NCBI GenBank assembly: GCA_012295275.1
Contig: CM022673.1
Coordinates: forward strand, 5,537,811 to 5,601,810
Source of the DNA: Chrysomallon squamiferum
Taxonomy: Eukaryota; Mollusca; Gastropoda; Neomphalida; Peltospiridae
Direction of reading: 5' to 3'
Length of the DNA: 64,000 nucleotides
The translations under genes and the position numbers were made by a program. Below are positions 34,005 to 48,393 of this stretch, in pieces; within the stretch, counting starts at the first letter, position 1, and each line of letters begins with the position of its first letter. The notes under the pieces were generated by a model that did no database searches, was not told the origin of the DNA, and saw nothing but the letters and a program-made list of their open reading frames with translations.

Positions 34005-36576
34005 TCAGTAAGTAGGTTTTCCAAGATCTGGTTTATCCAGAAACCTCATTGTACAGTTGGTTGGCATGGTAACACATGGGTCTTTTTCAAGTTCAAATAT
34101 GAGAATTCTGTTTTGTTGTGGGTAGGCGAAGAGTAGATTTTTTGGCACATACAGAGTCACTTGGGGACCTTTGGCAGGCCAGTATTTTCCTAAATTGAAG
34201 TCATTGATGAAAACTTGGCCCTGAAATTAGAATAATGTTAATAACTATAGTTAGGCAAGAAAGAAAAACATTTATCTTTTAAAAGTTTATTTAATGGAAA
34301 AATGTTAAATATTCTGGTAATTCATTTCAGGAAGAATTCCTGAAACTGGCTAGAACTGGAGAAGAAAAAAACAGGATAGCAATAGCTGTTAAGAGTAACA
34401 GATTGTAGGTTGAATAAAAAAGTTAAAAATGAAACAAAATATAAACAACTGAAATATATAATCTAAAGACTTCATACCTTACCCCAGGGTCTGGGGTCTA
34501 GAAATGTATCATGTGGTTCTGCACCTTTGGGTAACTGAAACAATCCTTTGTAGAAAGTTGGAGTGGTCCAGTTGCCATTATAATTTTCCTTATATTGATC
34601 TGTGTTATTATTATTAGGTAATCTAAAAATAAAATAAATACTTTGAAATTACAGGTTTGGAAATTGTATTTTATTCCTATCATTAAAATTAATATTTTAA
34701 TCTTTTTAATTTTTAAAATGGCTGACATTAATTTATTTCACTAGTTCCTTAAAAAAAAAAAATTATTACTTAATATTATTGTTATGGACATATTAACATT
34801 ACTTTCACAAATAGTTAATTCTTATTTAATTTAAAATGTAATTGCACTGATAGACTAATAATTACAACAATGTTTAGCAATTAGATTTTGTGAATATTGT
34901 TAGGACTGATTATCCCATAATATAGATCATTGACACACAAACATTTATTCTGTGGCATACAGAAGCATTTTAATAAAACTGTAAACAATTTCTGGAATGT
35001 TTATAAACTCCAAAATAGGCAATAACACAACATTTATTTTCTTTATAATTTTAAGATTCAAAAATTTTATTATGCATAGTAATATTAAAATGGAATTATT
35101 CCTCCATGTTATATACAAATAAAAATAAAAGTCTTACAAGTTTGTGATATTTTCTATGAATAATGGGTAGATTTCCCAGTTCACCAGAGTGTCTGTGCCA
35201 ATAGTTACATTGCTGACTATACCCTGAAAAATAAAGTTATTTAGTGAAAATAAAATATTAATAAATAACGTACTTACAATACAACTACTACCACCACCAC
35301 AGTCAATAAATAATAAATACCAAGACTAGTACAAACACCATCACAATTAATCTGTAACTTATGCTACTATTTTCTAATATTACCACCACTGTTACTATCA
35401 TAATGTTACTGTTACCCTATTATTATCATTATCAATAACACTTTGACTACTTCTTATGCAACACAAACTACAGCTTGTGCTATTATGACTAGTATTACTA
35501 CTACTACTACTCTACTACTACTACTACTACTACTACATCTGTAACCACTATCACTCCTTTATTCAAACATTATACCAAAAAAACAAATCCTTACTTTTTG
35601 ATTTGGGTCAAGTCCAGGTTCAAAGAAAACTTTCCCCACATTTTCAACAAGAATATCAAGAGTGTCACCCTCTTTGACAGATATCTCTAGTATGTTACTA
35701 GTGCGATACATCAGTATACCAACAGTTTGCTGAAAAAGTCAATATTATCATTGTTATTGTTTTTATTGTTATTATTACTGGTGCTATTATTATTGTTGCT
35801 ATTATTTCTGTTGTTATTGTTAATGTTATTATTATTATTATTAAAATTATCAACATAAAAAAAATTATTATATTTAAAAAAAATTTTTTATTTTTAGACA
35901 CTATTCATAGTTACTGAAATTTTTTCAGATTTTCAATTAGTATCATACATCATCTCAAAATAAGTACGCAAGTCTGTATATCTCTGTATAAATATGAATA
36001 TACTTGTGTATGTAGGCCTGGAAACTGGAAATTTATTTACAAAATATTTGATTCCTCATTAAATCTCTTTATACTAATTATAATTAACATTAATATTACA
36101 AACTGACCCTATTCACCATCACATAGCCTCTGTCTCTGATTCCTGTAATCTCCAGTGTCTCATTATTGTAAGTCTTAGTCAGTGTGTGACGATATAATAT
36201 ATACCCATAATACTGAAATAATAACAATAATATACATCCATAATACGAAAATAATAATAATATATCCACAATAGTGAAATAATAATATATATCCATAATA
36301 CTGAAACAATAAAAAATATATCCATAATGCAGAAATCATAATAAAATAATTTACCCATGATACTGAAATAATAATAATAATAGCACTATTAATTTTTAAA
36401 AATCAATAATAATAATAAAAACAATACTAATAATAAAAAAAAAATAATACTGAAATAACAATATTAATAATAATAATAGCACTGTTAATTTTAAAAAATC
36501 AGTAATAATAATAATAACAATACTAATAATAAAACAAATAACAAAAGCGGTAACAATAACAGCAAAAATATATGTT

Positions 36577-36657
<81 letters not shown>

Positions 36658-38432
36658 ATAGGCATAACATTTTAAACTATATAAACCTGTCCTAGATTCT
36701 CCATGTTGATTGGATACTGTGATTTGACAACACCAGATGTCAGTTCTGAAAGACCATCTTGAATAGTAAACATCTGAAAAAATAAAAATTATAAAAAATA
36801 ATAATAATAAAGGTCTGCAATGTCAGATTCTTAAGAAAAACATCTTAGTTGATTGTTTTTAAATTTTAAATAATGGGGAAACAAAGATTTTCCTGACTAC
36901 TAAATTAATGTTAATTATTTTGCTTGTCAAATTTATAAAAATTACAAAGCAAAAAAAACGTTCTTAACTATCTGTAAATTAACATGTAATAGTTAGTGCC
37001 TGATGAATAAAAAATGTGTGTGTGTGTTTGTGTATGTATATATATATATATATTAAAGAACGTACATTATACAAATCAAATTCTAGATAATTACCATAAA
37101 CAAACTAAGTTGTTATTCTATGTATACTTTGACATAAATAAACCAGTCTTACTTTAGTAAGTGTAACAGATCCATAGGCAGCCTTTATTATGTTTGGTGG
37201 AACTGGTGTGGGTTTGTTGTCTGTGTACTGCAGTTGTAACACACAAAAAAAAAAAAAATAAGAGTGATGTTACAGGTGTATAAGCTGTATTAATAATAAA
37301 GTATGACAATAACAAATTGCAGTTTATTTCTCTTCTTTTTTTTTTTTTTTTTCCATTAAAAGTCATTCATTTAACGTCAATTAAAAATAGTTTGCATGCT
37401 GGTGATAATTAGTATAAAAATGTGAAATGCCAATTATAAAGAATATAAAAATTAAAAGGTGATTTAATGGAGGTGAAAAAGAATCAATGTTAAATTGTAC
37501 ATACCTTTTCAATATATATTACTTTAGTTTATATTAAGCAGGATTGTTATAAATAAAAAATAATAATTTTAAAAATAAATAAATAATAATAATAATAATG
37601 ACAATAATAATAATAATAATAATAATACCTTTGTGATAATATTTCTCAACTGAAAATATTTTTCTGTGGTATCTCCCGACTCTGTGATTGGAGAATCATG
37701 ATCATAACTTGGAATCACTATTTTTAATGGCCTTCCTAATAAAACTCCTACATTAAAAATATAAATATAAACTTTCAGTATTTTTTTATTTATTTAAACA
37801 TTAGTTTAGTTTAATTATGAAAAAGAGAAAAAGAGAGTTCCATTATTAAAAATGCAGTATCAAAACATTTGTGTTGTTGTTTGTTTAGAATACAGATATA
37901 ATATCCATTGTTTCCTATTGTATAGTTAGTATTTATTTACTTTCATTTTTTTTTTCATTTTAAACATTACTTAGTTAAATTATGAAAATATGAAATCCAT
38001 CCATTATCAATGAGTACCATTATTAAAAAAATGCACTATAGAATTTTATATATTTTTGTTATTATTATTATTGTTTTTGTTTTTTTGTTTGTTTGTTTGT
38101 TTGTTTGTTTGTTGTTGATTTGTTTTTTTCTGGGGGTTTTTGATTATTATATCAGAAAGAGAAAATAAATGTCTTAAAAAGTAAAAGCAAATAATAAAAT
38201 AAATAATTAGTCAATTTTGTTTGCAGTAAATCTAATGCTGATAAAATTAATTTTAAAACAGTCCTGTGACAAAAAGTTAACACCAACCTGTCCAGTAACC
38301 AAAGTTAGTTCCTCCTGCAAACATATATCTGAAATAAAACATTTTGTACCATTAAACAAACAGAAAAATCTGATTATTAGATTTCTAAATCTAGATTTTA
38401 ATATAAATTTGAAAAAAATAATAAATAAATAA

Positions 38433-38470
<38 letters not shown>

Positions 38471-39979
38471 GTACATACATGTGTGTATATATGCATTTAA
38501 TATAATCTATTTCAACAAAATGTGATAATAATGTCATCATACTTATGCACTAACGCTAACATTGTAACCAATATCTGATAATAAAATTAACAATACTTAC
38601 ATACTAACACTAGCCTTGTAAGCTAGAAGAGTATCCAGACTTTTTGCTATGGCGTGCCAGTCACGATGATGCCAGGGCTCACCCCAGTAGTCTATCTCAC
38701 CTGTGTAAAACTCGTTACATACCTGTAAAAGTCAAAAAAAAGATAAGCCACAAAATTACTGTTGTTGGACACTTAGACAGCAAAATATATATATATATAT
38801 ACTTATTTCCATCTTTGGAAAAATCTCAAGTTTATATTTAATGATGTTAGACACTCAAAGGGACATGGTTTATAAACAAAAAAGTAAAATAAAACAAATA
38901 AACAAAATAAAAAATAAAAATTCAGGGTTATTATACAGATGTGAATAATGCATAAATATAATGGTCAGCATATTTTTAACCTATGCTTTTATTTTGAGTA
39001 CAGTAAGAAACTCACAGAAGGACCATGAGGTTCCCATCTTCTCTGAGGTTCAAATGCCTTACTTGCATTAACTGAAGCATAATAATGTGTATTTATAATA
39101 GAGAAAATGAAAAGTTTCAGAATACACTGAAGAAGACATTGACAACCAAATTGTTAAAGACTGATTAGTTAAAACTGAAATATAATCATGTATATTTATA
39201 ATACAGAAAACAAACACTTTCAGAAAACACAGTGATGGACATAGTTAAGTTTTATCTTAAAGACTCTTCAGTTAAAATTGGTATTTATAAAACAAAATAA
39301 ATATATATTATTATACAGATATCTCACCATTATTTGAATAAATTAAAGAATGTAAAATAAGCTTTAATTAAATCTCTCTTTTTTATAAGTTCAGCTAATA
39401 ATATCAAATAAAACATACAACTTTGAAAAAATTAACTTTATAATCAATGAGTGAAGATATATGATATAAAAAAAATATTTTTGGTAATCTTAACTTAATA
39501 AAGAGAGATATAAGATCACAGTATAAGAATGCATTAAAATGATTTACATGTTGTGCCAAAATCAACTGTGGCGTAGAGACCCTCCAATGTTCCACACTTC
39601 AAGAACCAGTCTGCGCCTCCATCCAGAGTGAACAAGACTATCTCGTCTCCAAGGTAACTGCGGAATGTCTTCTTTAGATAGCGTAGATAGTCAGCGTCAC
39701 ATGCAAAATAACTCCCATATTCATTTTCTACCTGTGAAATCAAAAAAGAAAAAGAAATAAATAAAAAAGTTGTTTCTTTTGTCTTCCTTCTTTTTTCTTC
39801 TTTTTAGTTTCTTTTCTTGTGATTTTAATATATATTTTATTTTCAGAGTTTTCATATTTTGTTTGTTTTATTGTTGTTGTTGTTTTTTGTTTTTTTTTTT
39901 TTTTTGTGTAGTTTATTTGTTGTTTTTTACCTTACTTGTTTCCTTTTTTTTTTTTTTAACTTATTTAATTTTAATTTTA

Positions 39980-40010
<31 letters not shown>

Positions 40011-40760
40011 TTGTTGTTGTTTAGATTTGTTTTTCATTATTTATTTTTGGTGGGGATGAGTTAATTTATTCATTTTATTAATTTTATAAAAAGAAAAAAA
40101 TTAATTTAAAAATATATATATCATTAAAACAAATGACATTTTCAGTTAAACACTACTGAATTCTGTTCTCATTTATTTCAAATATCACATTATACTAATT
40201 ATCAATCTTTTTAAACAGTTCTTGCTCTAATACAATATTTCCATACCATGGTGAAAAATCAACATATCTACAATGTTATATTATTATTTACTTATTTAAT
40301 TTATCTTGTGAATACAGTGTATTACCTGTACAGCAATGATTGGTCCACCATTTTGATAAAGAAGAGGTTTCACCATTGGCAACATAATACTCAGCCATTT
40401 GTCAACAGCAGAAATGTACTCTGCAATTTAGAAGTAATTGTTTAAAATAATATCAATAGTTTTCCAACTGCCTTGAGTTTCTTAATCATTGTCAACATCA
40501 TCATCATCATAATTATTATTAATTTGCTTAACATTAACAATTAATATCAGTAAAAAAAAAAAAAAAAATAATAATAACAATGATAAATTAAAAAAAAAAC
40601 TTAAATATAAATAAGTATACAGTTATTTCATTTAAAAAAATAAACAAAAATATTATCAAATATTCAGAAACTAACCAGGATCCATTGATCGTACGACCAT
40701 GTTTTTAGCATGTGCTGTCAGCCATCCTGGAAGTCCACCCTGAAATATTAATTTAATTCT

Positions 40761-40801
<41 letters not shown>

Positions 40802-42906
40802 TTCCAGTAGTATTAATAATAATAATAATAATAATAATGCAATTAACAAAATACTGCAATAAATAAGAAAGAAAGTCTGATGATACATTCCATTTCTGGG
40901 AACCTCCTTATATCACATGGTGAAACAACTATTCTTTGTTGCCTTGTTACATTTTAACCACAAAGAACAGTTTTCCAAAGTTATTCTTACAAAATCCCAG
41001 CCTCCATCTACGTAGGGCCCAGGGCGGAGGATGACAGTGAAATTGAGGGTGTGACAAAGTTTGATAAACCCAACCAGATCCAGATTATCTCCAAAGTCAT
41101 AAATCCCTGGTCTCGGATTATGATAATTCCATGGGACATATCTGAAAAATAAAATATTAATCTTCTGAAATAATCAGAATATTTTTTTGTTGTTGTTGTT
41201 GTTGTTGTTATTGTTTGTTGTTAGTTTTTATTTTATTTTCATTTTATTATTTTATGAATAAAATTTGTACATCTTCTGTTTAGAAATCTAGATCTGTTAA
41301 AAAATAAGAATATAAATAACTTAAATCTGAAGCTAAATGTTATAAAACATTGCAAATTAACATTACCTTTAAGTAATAAAATGTTATATTAACATTGTTA
41401 CAAATATTACTAAATGATTTATCATAATAGAATGTTATAAAATGTGTAATTAAAGTTTTAGAATTATTTTTCGGATGAATTTTGTAATTTATACATTGTA
41501 ACACAAATTATGGTATAAATGACGTAACTATAGAGCTCAATACTATTAAATGTTAAATTTGTTATAACAGATATTACTAAACTGTTAATATAACGGTTTT
41601 ATTTAATTTGTTACAAATAATATTATTAAATATAAAAACAGATTATTGTAAAATGTTATAGTGTTATAATTACGTTGTTACTGATGTAAATATATCAACT
41701 GAATGTTAACAAAATATTATAATTACATTGTAGTAAATATAAACATGACTTGAATGTTATAAAATTTTACAATTACATTGTTACATATATAAATACATCA
41801 GCTGAATGTTATAGAATGTTATAATTACGTTATTACAGATATAGATATTTCAGCTGAATATTTTTTAAATGTTATAATTACGTTATACATCAGTTGAATG
41901 TTATAAAATGTTACCGATATATCAGTTGAATGTTATAAAAATGTTACAATTCTGTTGTTACAAATATCATCTAAATGGTTTTGGTTTGTTCTTGTCACTT
42001 ATTTATTTTTTAAATGTTATTAATACCTTATAATAAATTTAAACATCACCTGAATGTTAGAAAATGTTATACTCATGTTCCTGCATCTATATTATTGCAT
42101 AGTACAACACAGTAAAAAAAAAAAAAAAAAATCGTTAATCTTATTTTGTTACAGATAAAATGGTTCAATGTTAAAAATAATATTTACGTTGTCACAGAAT
42201 TCAGACCAGCAGCATACATTTTTCTCAGCCTGTCTTCCCAGTAGATGCGAGGTATTTGATTATAATGAATACTCCCTGAGACATAGCGGAATGGTTTGCC
42301 ATCTTTCAGAAACTGGTCTCCTTTATAATCTATTGTAAATGAACCACCATCAGTCTAAAATTAAAATAAAATGGACTGTTATAAGTTTAAAACAAATAAT
42401 ATCAATATTTAAAGATTATAGACAAAACGTAAAGGATGGTAAGTTTTAATTTATTTATTTATTTATTTATTTATTTATTATTATTATTAGCAGTAGTAGT
42501 AGTAGTAGTAGTTTTTTTGTTGTTTTTTTTGTTTGTTTGTTTGTTGTTGTTTTTTTTTAAAGGAAATTGACTTCGAGAAAAGAGACAGAGAGAGAATTAA
42601 CATGATGGTGACTTTTCATCATCTTTTCATCATCTTTCCAGAAGAACATATTCACCAAGTTCAAACACGTTCAACTCACATACAAAACTTGTTACGACAT
42701 GCACATGTATTTTATTACATACCTCCCGTATGTAATCTGTATAAAGTGTACAACGTGAAGTCGAGCGTTTCACATACACAGCAGTTAAGATTCACATTTC
42801 TAGCCCTGTATATATGTGATCTAATAAACAAATATCAACTTACCAATGTCACCAACACGATCCCACCAAAACATAACAGTATAGACTGACAGCTACGACA
42901 AACCAT
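34005..42906 (-). CDS. Beta-galactosidase GLB1-like, copy 2, 17 exons, intact
   Basis: GH35 retaining beta-galactosidase; removes terminal galactose from glycolipids and glycans, lysosomal or secreted. Exons in gene order: 42844-42906, 42188-42354, 40991-41141, 40676-40739, 40326-40420, 39548-39731, 39016-39071, 38601-38722, 38288-38328, 37629-37747, 37153-37227, 36687-36773, 36108-36212, 35595-35729, 35138-35223, 34478-34622, 34005-34220. The total is 1911 nt (636 residues), and all phases agree. The N-terminal exon encodes a hydrophobic signal peptide ([14 protein letters not shown]). The TIM-barrel carries [30 protein letters not shown], the acid/base Glu in [12 protein letters not shown] and the nucleophile Glu in [15 protein letters not shown]; the C-terminal jelly-roll region ends with [19 protein letters not shown]. 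Exon 15 is 12 nt shorter than in its sisters, an in-frame four-codon loss. Similar to human GLB1 (677 residues). Confidence 0.94.
36200..36480. repeat. Tandem repeat containing the exon-13 acceptor, copy 2
   Basis: Array of 'atccataatactgaaataataataat' units beginning at the exon-13 acceptor (36212/36213), homologous to those in copies 1 and 3 but with different unit number. Confidence 0.7.
36582..36654. repeat. (CT)n microsatellite
   Basis: About 36 CT units in intron 12 of copy 2, absent from the same intron of copies 1 and 3. Confidence 0.97.
41320..42187. repeat. Intron-2 minisatellite of copy 2, unit includes the exon-2 donor
   Basis: At least ten diverged units of 'gaatgttataaaatgttataattacgttgttacagatataaatacatcagct' type fill most of intron 2 up to the true donor at 42187. 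The plus-strand part 'ttacgttgttacaga' mirrors 'ttacgttgtcacaga' at the exon border. Confidence 0.75.
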
Positions 42907-43145
42907 TCTACTTTCAACTTGTTCGTTGAGGAAATGTGTAATCTTTAGCCGCTTAATGTCACATGACTTGTAAGAAAAAAAAAATCATAGTGTCACATGA
43001 CCCGGGGGCTTTCCACCAGATATACTGTTCGTTATAAAATAAGGAACAGTAATTTATCATTATTCAGTTTAGTTGTTTAGAACTTCTGTCAGTCCTCATG
43101 GTTATGTTTATATTTTTTAAGATATTTTTTTTTTATTTACTATTA

Positions 43146-43193
<48 letters not shown>

Positions 43194-44294
43194 TATTATT
43201 ATTATTATTTTATTTATTCGCGTTTAAGTTAAAAGAGGATTGAATGAGATAACGTTTTTAACGACTTATACCAGTATTATTACCTTAGACGTAACATTTA
43301 TTCCTTTACAGATAATTTATTGTTTTTAGCAATAAATCAAGAATATTTTTCACCAAACCTTAATGGTAAATACCATTGAGAACCTGGGGAGGAAACGTTA
43401 TTATTAATTGATTTTTTGTTTTTATTATTAAAGTAAAGAAAAAAGATAAAGAAAAAAATAAAAATAAAATAAAAATAATAAAATAATAATACTAATAAAT
43501 AAAGTTAATAAATACACGAATTGTCTTGTTTTTGTTGTTTTATTATTAACTTTGAATAATAATATATTATTATTTTATTTTATTTTATTTTATTTATTTT
43601 TTATTTTTTATTTTGCAGGTCTTATTATGACAACTATTTCAGCATTACCAAAATTTTTCTTGCTCTTTTTCTTTAGGATTGGAGAATTGATAATACAAAA
43701 TTACACATATTTTTATTTATATATTTGTTTTTCATTTCACCAGGAATGTAAACTATATTGAGAAGTGTTTGTTTATTAGCTTGTAAAATCCACACATACT
43801 TGTTTGATGTAAGTATATTTTATATACATAATCACATGAACAAAATATAAACACGAACAACATGAGTAAAAAAAAATAATTTATTAAATAAATGAGAATA
43901 AATACGAATAAATACTTCCAAATATAAAAGTATAAATGCACAAAATCGTTGTTGTTCTTTGACAAGTGATTTATTTTAAAATCTGTAATAAATATATAAA
44001 AATTATTTTTAAAAAATATCTCTTTCTTATGTATGAAAATAATATACAACTTTATACATCAAAAATTATTTTCTTTAAATGCTTATAAGAAATATTACTC
44101 TTTATTATTTTATTTTTATTCATTTATTTATTTAGACTAGTATACAAAATCAATACTACCTTCATCACAATGATGCTTAAATAAATTATTCAAAATTATC
44201 AATGTTTATTTTCAGAGACAAACATCTGTGAAATATTTAACTTCCACAAACACCCATTTTAAAAGTAAGTAAATAATGACATTTTCCTGTCAAA
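42907..44294. other. Spacer between beta-galactosidase copies 2 and 3
   Basis: Paralogous to the spacer between copies 1 and 2: copy 2 upstream region, ATT microsatellite at about 43140-43215, and the copy 3 3' UTR with AATAAA on the minus strand at 44205-44210. No independent gene was seen. Confidence 0.6.
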
Positions 44295-47200
44295 TCAGTA
44301 AGTAGGTTTTCCAAGATCTGGTTTATCCAGAAACCTCATTGTACAGTTGGTTGGCATGGTAACACATGGGTCTTTTTCAAGTTCAAATATGAGAATTCTG
44401 TTTTGTTGTGGGTAGGCGAAGAGTAGATTTTTTGGCACATACAGAGTCACTTGGGGACCTTTGGCAGGCCAGTATTTTCCTAAATTGAAGTCATTGATGA
44501 AAACTTGACCCTGAAATTAGAATAATGTTAATAACTATAGTTAGGCAAGAAAGAAAAACATTTATCTTTTATAAGTCTATTTAATGGAAAAATGTTAAAT
44601 ATTCTGGTAATTCATTTCAGAAAAAAACTCCTGCCAATGACATGATTATTACGGTATTATTATTTATATTTTTGTAATTAAGCAATGTTTACAAGGTAAC
44701 AATATCTGTTATTACTATTATATTTATAATATCTTAATTTGAAAGCCACAAATCTATGTGTTATAACAACCAACTAGACACTTTAGAAATATTCAGTCTA
44801 GTCAATGAAGAACTCTCAAAAAAGGGCAACATTCCATTATTTAAATATCTGTAGAGGACCTGATATCAAACTCTTAGAAACTGGAAAAAAACAACTCAGA
44901 ATGGCAGCAGCTAGTAAGAGTAACAGATTGTAGACTGAATATAAAAGTTAAAACTAAAACAAAATATAAACAACTGATTTATATAATGTAAATGACTACA
45001 TACCTTACCCCAGGGCCTGGGGTCTAGAAATGTATCGTGTGGTTCTGCATCTTTGGGTAACTGAAACAATCCTTTGTAGAAAGTTGGAGTGGTCCAGTTG
45101 CCATTATAATTTTCTTTATATTGACCTGTTTTACCATTGTTAGGTAATCTAAAAATATAATAAATACTTTGAAATTATGTTCTTGCTAAATGTCCTGGAA
45201 AAATAATTCAGTAATTTTTTATTCTTATTAAAATTAATGTTTTAACCTTATTAGGTGGTTTTTTTATAAATGGCTGACATTAAATTATTTCATTAGTTTC
45301 TGTCTCTTTAATATTGTGATTTTCTTTTTTAAATAATTAATTTTTAATTAATATAATCATTACAGACATATTAACATTATATTCATGAATAATTAAATAA
45401 TATTTAATTTAAAAAGTAATAACACTGATACACAAATAATTAGAACTGTTAGCAGATTTCCTGAATGTTGCATATACTAATTACCTCCCCTGAATATAGA
45501 AAACTAATTCAGTAAAATACAAAAGTATTTTAAAAAAAATTATAAACAGTTAAACATTATAAGCAATATTATGGGGCAGAATTTATTTTCTTTATAATTC
45601 TAAGATTTAATAATTCTATTATGATCAAATTATATTAAATTAAAATGGAACTATTCTTGAATGGCACATACAAATAAATTTTAAAATCTTACAAGTCATG
45701 ACTGAAATTTGTGATATTTTCTATAAATAATGGATAGATTTCCCAGTTCACTAGTTTGTCTGTTCCAATAGTTACATTGCTGACTATGCCCTGAAAATAA
45801 AGTTATTTATGAAAATAAAATATTACTGCTAATAACAATAAATACTATAATTAATAGTAGTAATACTACTACCTCCACAACTAATAATAAATATCAAGAC
45901 TACTATTACTACTACTACTACTACTAACACTGTCACAGTTAATCAGTTGCTTCTACTTTTATAAGATTCTACTGTTTTCTAATATTACTACAACACCACT
46001 ATTACAACCATAATAATACTTTTACCCTATTAGTATCATTATCAATATTTTACAACTAGTACTATCATTATCAATAATATTTTTACTTCTTCTAATACAG
46101 CTTCTGTTATTACAATTATGACTATTACAATGACTTCTGTAACAGCTACAATTATCAAAAACTGTCTTTACCTTTTGATTTGGGTCAAGTCCAGGTTCAT
46201 AGAAAACTTTCCCCACATTTTCTACAAGAATATCAAGAGTGTCACCCTCTTTGACAGATATCTCTAGTATGTTACTAGTGCGATACATCAGTATACCAAC
46301 AGTTTGCTGAAAAAATAAATATTATTATTATCATTGTTATTATTATTATTGTTGTTGTTACCATTATTATTCAAATTATTTCATTATTATTATTTTTGTT
46401 GTTATTAGTGTCACTATTATTATTATTGTTATTAATGTTACAGTCATTATTATTACTATCATTGTTATTATCATCATCATTATTAAAAAATATATATATT
46501 ACATTTTTAAAAGATTTAAAATTATCTTTTATAGACACTTTTCACAATTTCTGAAAATTTTAAATTAGTATCATGGTTTATCTCAAAATAAGTATGCAGT
46601 CAGCACAATCTCTTTATTTCTGTATAAACATGAATATACTTGTATATGAAGGCCTTGAAACCTAGAATTTATTTACAAAATAATTTATTCCTTATGAATA
46701 GTAATTATAATTAACATTAATATTACAAACTGACCCTATTCACCATCACATAGCCTCTGTCTCTGATTCCTGTAATCTCCAGTGTCTCATTATTGTAAGT
46801 CTTAGTCAGTGTGTGACGATATAATATATACCCATAATACTGAAATAATAACAATAATATACATCCATAATATGGAAATAATAATAATATATCCACAATA
46901 GTGAAATAATAATATATACCCATAATACTGAAATAATAATAATATATATCCATAATAATAAATATCCATAATAATAATAATATATATATATATATATCCA
47001 TAATTCTGTAATAATAATAATGATATATCCATACTACTGAAATAATAACAATAATAATATTATTATATATCCATAATACTGAAATAGCAATAGTAAATGA
47101 ATATGAAAAGTTCTGAAAACAAAATTTTTCAATCTTCTAGGTTTACAATATAAGTCATATATAACATATTTGAAATTTCAGAAAAAAATAACTTCTGGTA

Positions 47201-47534
47201 AAAATAATTTGATGAAAAAGAAAAATAACAGTAATGTGTAGCCAATGAATTGACTATAATAATAAAAGTGAATATTTTAATACAGATATTTGAAAGAATT
47301 TTTTTATTTTTTTTTAATAATTAAATTAAAACATAATTAACTTTTAAATGCTGCTATTGTTTTTAAATTGTATATATTTTTATATGTGATGATTATCTCT
47401 ATTTTATTATCATTGAAATATTTTTTTTTAAATTTAAACTAAATAAACCTGTCCTAGGTTCTCCATGTTGATTGGATACTGTGATTTTACAACACCAGAC
47501 GTCAGTTCTGAAAGACCATCTTGAATAGTAAATA

Positions 47535-47579
<45 letters not shown>

Positions 47580-48360
47580 AAAAAAGAAGTGCTTAGAAAT
47601 GTCACTTTTAGAGTAAATTAATATATTAATAATTTTCTAAAAACTAACAACTAAAATGTTTTTAAAAAGAAAAAGTAACACATATGTATTAAAGAATGAA
47701 TATTTACATATTAAAATTGTAGATTATACAAAACACTTTTTTCCAAAATGCTTATATTTTCAGTCTACATTCTATAAAAATATCAAATTACAGTTTTTAT
47801 TATTTTGACATAAATAAACCAGTCTTACTTTAGTAAGTGTAACAGATCCATAGGCAGCCTTTGTTACGTTTGGTGGAACTGGTGTGGGTTTGTTATCTGT
47901 GTACTGCAAGCAAAAGTAAATATACAATTAATTTAATGAAATAATAATAATACCAATAACGATAATATTGATAAAAATAGCAACAAAGACAGCAATAATA
48001 ACAATAATAATAATAATAATAATAATAACAATAATAACAATATCAATGATAAATATAGCAACAAAGACAATAATAATAATAATAATAATAATAACAATAT
48101 CAATGATAAATATAGCAACAAAGACAATAATAATAATAATAATAATAATAATATCAATGATAAATATAGCAACAAAGACAATAATAATAATAATAATAAT
48201 AATAAAAATAATAATAAAATAATAAAAATAATAATACCTTTGTGATAACTTTTCTCATTTGTAAATATTTTTCTGTGGTATCTCCTGACTCAGTGATTGG
48301 AGCATCATAGTCATAACTGGGAATCATTATTCTTAATGGTGTTCCCAATAAAATTCCTGT

Positions 48361-48393
<33 letters not shown>

